NCBI GenBank assembly: GCA_965243265.1
Contig: CBDEUL010000006.1
Location: 372,001-436,000 of the forward strand
Length of the DNA: 64,000 nucleotides
Source of the DNA: Flavicella sp965243265
GTDB lineage: Bacteria; Bacteroidota; Bacteroidia; Flavobacteriales; Flavobacteriaceae
Reading direction: 5' to 3'
Both the position numbers and the translations under genes were made by a program. Shown piece by piece: positions 61,378-64,000 of this stretch. The notes under the pieces are model-generated. The model searched no databases. It was not told the origin of the DNA and worked only from the letters and a program-made list of their open reading frames with translations. The stretch's first letter is position 1; each line of letters opens with the position of its first letter.

Positions 61378-61408
61378 AAACGGCTTTTGAAAAAATCAAA
61401 AACCGTTT
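61378..61408. terminator. Bidirectional terminator between GSCFA and rhodanese genes
   Basis: Stem AAACGG/CCGTTT plus TTTTGA/TCAAAA with one mismatch in the middle and a 5-nt A loop. It is followed by T-rich sequence on both strands and lies between two convergent genes. Confidence 0.72.
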
Positions 61409-61431
61409 CTTATCATCTTATTTGGTAAATC

Positions 61432-61719
61432 TTATACGTACTGATCTACATTTTCCCAAGGACCTCCATTAATAATATCAACCCCCTGTTGCTTTAAAAA
61501 GTCTGTTGCCTGTCCACTTCTAGCACCACTTCTACAAACAGCAATTACTTGCTTTCCATAGTCCTTTACCGTTTGTACATTTCCAGGAATTCTATCCAAA
61601 ACAATATGCTGTGATCCTGCTACATGCCCCTCTTCATATTCTGCATCAGTTCTTACATCTAAAACCACTGCACCATTCTTTAAATATTCTTGTATTGCCT
61701 CGTTATCAAAATTTGCCAT
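61432..61719 (-). CDS. Rhodanese-domain sulfurtransferase
   Basis: Single-domain protein of 95 residues. The active site loop is AVCRSGARSGQ with catalytic Cys62 at the start of the CRSGARS loop; DVRTDAEYEEGHVAGSQHI is the typical structural motif. It probably carries a persulfide on Cys62 and passes sulfur or cyanide-type groups in the cytoplasm; no specific partner gene is next to it. It has a promoter of its own and ends at a shared terminator. Confidence 0.92.
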   Translation of the reverse strand: MANFDNEAIQEYLKNGAVVLDVRTDAEYEEGHVAGSQHIVLDRIPGNVQTVKDYGKQVIAVCRSGARSGQATDFLKQQGVDIINGGPWENVDQYV

Positions 61720-61748
61720 TTTATTTCTTTTTAGTTTTTAGTCTCCAG

Positions 61749-61782
61749 CAAAATTAGACATATCCCTAAAATAATTCTACAA
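61749..61782 (-). promoter_or_regulatory. Promoter of the rhodanese gene
   Basis: On the minus strand: TTG at 61780-61782, 23-nt spacer, and -7 TAATTTTG at 61749-61756, 29 nt before the ATG at 61719. The spacing is at the upper limit for Bacteroidota promoters. Confidence 0.45.
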
Positions 61783-61896
61783 TTTTAAGTTAAAAAAAAC
61801 ACCACCTACAAAGTGTTTCAAAACATTAAAAAATCACATACTTAAACGAATTCGTTAATATTTATGACTATGCAGTCTTTATTCATAAATCCTTTT

Positions 61897-61904
61897 TATC
61901 TTTG
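61897..61904 (+). promoter_or_regulatory. -7 promoter box of gpmI
   Basis: TATCTTTG, the same box as in the era and tRNA promoters, ends 22 nt before the gpmI ATG. No clear -33 TTG is seen. Confidence 0.5.
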
Positions 61905-61926
61905 GGAAATTAAATTTTTTTAGACC

Positions 61927-63444
61927 ATGAACAAGAAAGTTATCTTAATGATATTAGACGGATGGGGAGTTACTCAAGACCCTAAAGTCTCAGCAGTTTT
62001 CAATGCAAAAACTTCTTATATAGACGCTCTATACAACAAGTATCCAAATGCTACGTTACGTACCGACGGAGAACATGTTGGATTACCAGAAGGTCAAATG
62101 GGAAACTCTGAAGTTGGACACATGAATTTAGGGGCTGGTAGAATTGTATACCAAAACCTAGCTCGTATCAACAAAGCCGTTAAAGAAAAAACTTTAGGTC
62201 AAGAAAAAGTTTTACTAGACAGTTTAAAATACGCTAAAGAAAATAACAAAAATGTTCATTTATTAGGATTGGTTTCTAATGGTGGTATTCATGCACATAT
62301 AGATCACTTAAAAGGATTGTTAGATGTTGCTAAAGAGAATGAAGTAGACAATGTATACTTACATGCATTTACAGATGGTCGTGACTGTGACCCGAAATCT
62401 GGAGCTTACTTTATCAACGATATTCAAGAGTACATGAAAGAAAGTACTGGTGAATTAGCATCTCTTACTGGGCGTTACTATGCTATGGATAGAGACAACC
62501 GTTGGGAACGTGTAAAATTAGCTTACGATGCTGTTGTTAACGGAGTAGGAACAAAATCTACAGATGCTGTAGCTTCTTTAAAAGCAAACTACGAAGCAGA
62601 TACTACAGACGAGTTTATTGAACCTATTATTATGACAGATGCTGAAGGAAACCCTAAAGCACAGATCAAAGAAGACGATGTTGTAATATTCTTCAACTAC
62701 CGTACAGATAGAGGTAGAGAATTAACCGCTGCGTTGTCTCAAAAAGATTTCCCTGAACATGGAATGAAAAAATTACCGTTACATTTTACTACAATCACTT
62801 TATACGATGAAACATTCGAAGGAATCAATGTAATCTATAACAACGATAATATTAAAAACACAATAGGTGAAGTATTATCTGCAGCAGGAAAAAAACAAAT
62901 TCGTATTGCAGAAACAGAAAAATACCCACACGTTACATTTTTCTTCTCTGGAGGACAAGAAGAACCTTTTGAAGGAGAATCTCGTATCTTACGTAACTCA
63001 CCTAAAGTAGCTACTTATGACTTAAAACCAGAAATGAGTGCTTACGAATTAAAAGATGCTTTGTGTGAAGACCTTGAAAAAGGAGAAGCTGATTTTGTTT
63101 GCTTAAACTTTGCTAATGGAGACATGGTGGGTCATACAGGTATGATGGATGCTGCTATCAAAGCATGTGAAGCAGTTGACGAGTGTGCACAAGCCGTTAT
63201 TGAAACTGGTTTGGCAAACGGATATTCTACTTTATTAATTGCAGATCATGGTAACTGTGAAACAATGATGAATCCTGATGGATCTCCTCACACGGCACAC
63301 ACTACAAACCCTGTTCCTATGATTTTAATTGACAACGATGTCAAAGAAATTAAAGACGGTGTATTAGGTGATGTCGCTCCAACCATATTAAAATTAATAG
63401 GAGTTGAACAACCTGAAGAAATGACTAGATTCCCTTTGGTTTAA
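61927..63444 (+). CDS. gpmI: Cofactor-independent phosphoglycerate mutase
   Basis: Glycolytic enzyme of 505 residues that interconverts 3- and 2-phosphoglycerate with two Mn ions. The metal-binding start is ILMILDGWG (5-13, with Asp11), the phosphoserine nucleophile is Ser61 in MGNSEVGHMNLGAGR, and the second metal region is LIADHGNCETM. FNYRTDRGRELTAA is also conserved. The length is normal. It is followed by a strong terminator. Confidence 0.97.
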   Translation: MNKKVILMILDGWGVTQDPKVSAVFNAKTSYIDALYNKYPNATLRTDGEHVGLPEGQMGNSEVGHMNLGAGRIVYQNLARINKAVKEKTLGQEKVLLDSLKYAKENNKNVHLLGLVSNGGIHAHIDHLKGLLDVAKENEVDNVYLHAFTDGRDCDPKSGAYFINDIQEYMKESTGELASLTGRYYAMDRDNRWERVKLAYDAVVNGVGTKSTDAVASLKANYEADTTDEFIEPIIMTDAEGNPKAQIKEDDVVIFFNYRTDRGRELTAALSQKDFPEHGMKKLPLHFTTITLYDETFEGINVIYNNDNIKNTIGEVLSAAGKKQIRIAETEKYPHVTFFFSGGQEEPFEGESRILRNSPKVATYDLKPEMSAYELKDALCEDLEKGEADFVCLNFANGDMVGHTGMMDAAIKACEAVDECAQAVIETGLANGYSTLLIADHGNCETMMNPDGSPHTAHTTNPVPMILIDNDVKEIKDGVLGDVAPTILKLIGVEQPEEMTRFPLV

Positions 63445-63467
63445 AAACAACCCTTTAATCATATATA

Positions 63468-63497
63468 AAAACCTGTTGCAATGCAACAGGTTTTTTT
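63468..63497 (+). terminator. Intrinsic terminator after gpmI
   Basis: Stem CCTGTTGC with GCAACAGG around a 3-nt loop, preceded by A residues and followed by seven T residues. Confidence 0.85.
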
Positions 63498-63594
63498 GTT
63501 TATTACACAACTTACTATATCAACTGTATTTTTTTTAAAATAAAGGGTAGGGTATCTAATATCTAAACTGTTTTATTAGAAACTACAACCTACT

Positions 63595-64000
63595 ATGAGA
63601 AAAATATCACTAATTATTACAGCCCTTCTGTGCTGTTCAATGACACTTCATAACAAAGAGCTAATGGCATGCTCTATTGAAGAAACAGAAAATGAATTGA
63701 TCTATAGCTTTATCATTCAAAAAGATCTTATTTCCAAAATTGATACCTCCTTATTGAATTATCAAAACAACATGTCTAGTCATTTAAAATTACAACAAGT
63801 AATCTTAAACAATTTAGAAGTTTCCATAAACCAACAAATTACCCCTCTTACATTTACAAAAACTACTGAAGATAAAAGTTTTTTTATTCTCCAGTTCAGT
63901 TCTAAAAAACCCGAAAAAGTGGAAAAAATCAGCCTAAAAAACAACGGTTTTTCATTTCTAAATGAAGATCACACATCATTTGATTTTTGGATACTCCTCA
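63595..64000 (+). CDS. Small exported protein, cut by the window edge
   Basis: Open frame from ATG 63595 without a stop through 135 codons to the edge. The start MRKISLIITALLCCSMTLHN looks like an export signal peptide or a lipoprotein-type signal. The rest is hydrophilic with alternating strands, for example QQVILNNLEVSINQQITPLTF. It faintly recalls small exported DUF6702-like proteins of Flavobacteriaceae, but I would not name it. The upstream 150 nt contain no TAnnTTTG box. Confidence 0.62.
   Translation, partial: MRKISLIITALLCCSMTLHNKELMACSIEETENELIYSFIIQKDLISKIDTSLLNYQNNMSSHLKLQQVILNNLEVSINQQITPLTFTKTTEDKSFFILQFSSKKPEKVEKISLKNNGFSFLNEDHTSFDFWILL

Overview
The window is AT-rich chromosomal DNA that I read as a marine-type Flavobacteriaceae (Bacteroidota). 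The evidence is the many promoter boxes matching TAnnTTTG, the near absence of Shine-Dalgarno sites, a lipoprotein beginning CSDD after its lipobox, a GSCFA-domain gene, a fused ResB/CcsA cytochrome c biogenesis protein, and the general protein style. I cannot name the genus from sequence alone. Both window edges cut genes: ccsBA on the left and a small exported protein on the right.

Region 1 (1-2637) holds the N-terminal four fifths of ccsBA and a strong terminator. Region 2 (2638-38302) is one long leftward polysaccharide locus of about 34 genes. Transcription runs from right to left. The first genes make nucleotide sugars: an UDP-HexNAc epimerase, a 3-dehydrogenase, a 6-dehydrogenase, rfbBACD, a TagD-like cytidylyltransferase, ugd, an UDP-uronate epimerase and wecBC. 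Then comes a first assembly block: Wzx, VioA-like aminotransferase, acetyltransferase, ATP-grasp enzyme, WecF-like GT56, three GT4 enzymes, an EpsG/Wzy-like protein, an acyltransferase and a rhamnosyltransferase-like GT2. The last block carries WbpV- and WbpL-like initiation enzymes, a second Wzx and Wzy, PglA/PglD/PglE/PglF-like enzymes and the Wza/Wzc export pair. The set of enzymes predicts an acidic heteropolysaccharide with rhamnose, several uronic acids and amino-deoxy sugars, assembled on undecaprenyl phosphate by a Wzx/Wzy system.

Region 3 (38434-43498) is ordinary core genome: an initiator tRNA with its own promoter and terminator, era, a small membrane protein, a choice-of-anchor I lipoprotein, and der. 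Region 4 (43499-46234) is the most unusual part: a pair of REP-like repeats and a terminator, followed by a 2.47-kb cassette bounded by 34-bp inverted repeats. The cassette holds an orphan C-terminal tip of an Rhs protein and a likely membrane immunity gene, but no transposase.

Region 5 (46249-54367) is a leftward operon with a periplasmic-binding-protein/TolC fusion, a membrane fusion lipoprotein, an RND permease, a potassium channel and a TPM-domain protein. Region 6 (54422-57524) holds a Bax inhibitor-1 homologue, a soluble TPM protein, lemA, a MerR-type regulator and an M23 peptidase. Region 7 (57679-64000) is housekeeping: alaS, a GSCFA protein, a rhodanese, gpmI and a truncated exported protein.
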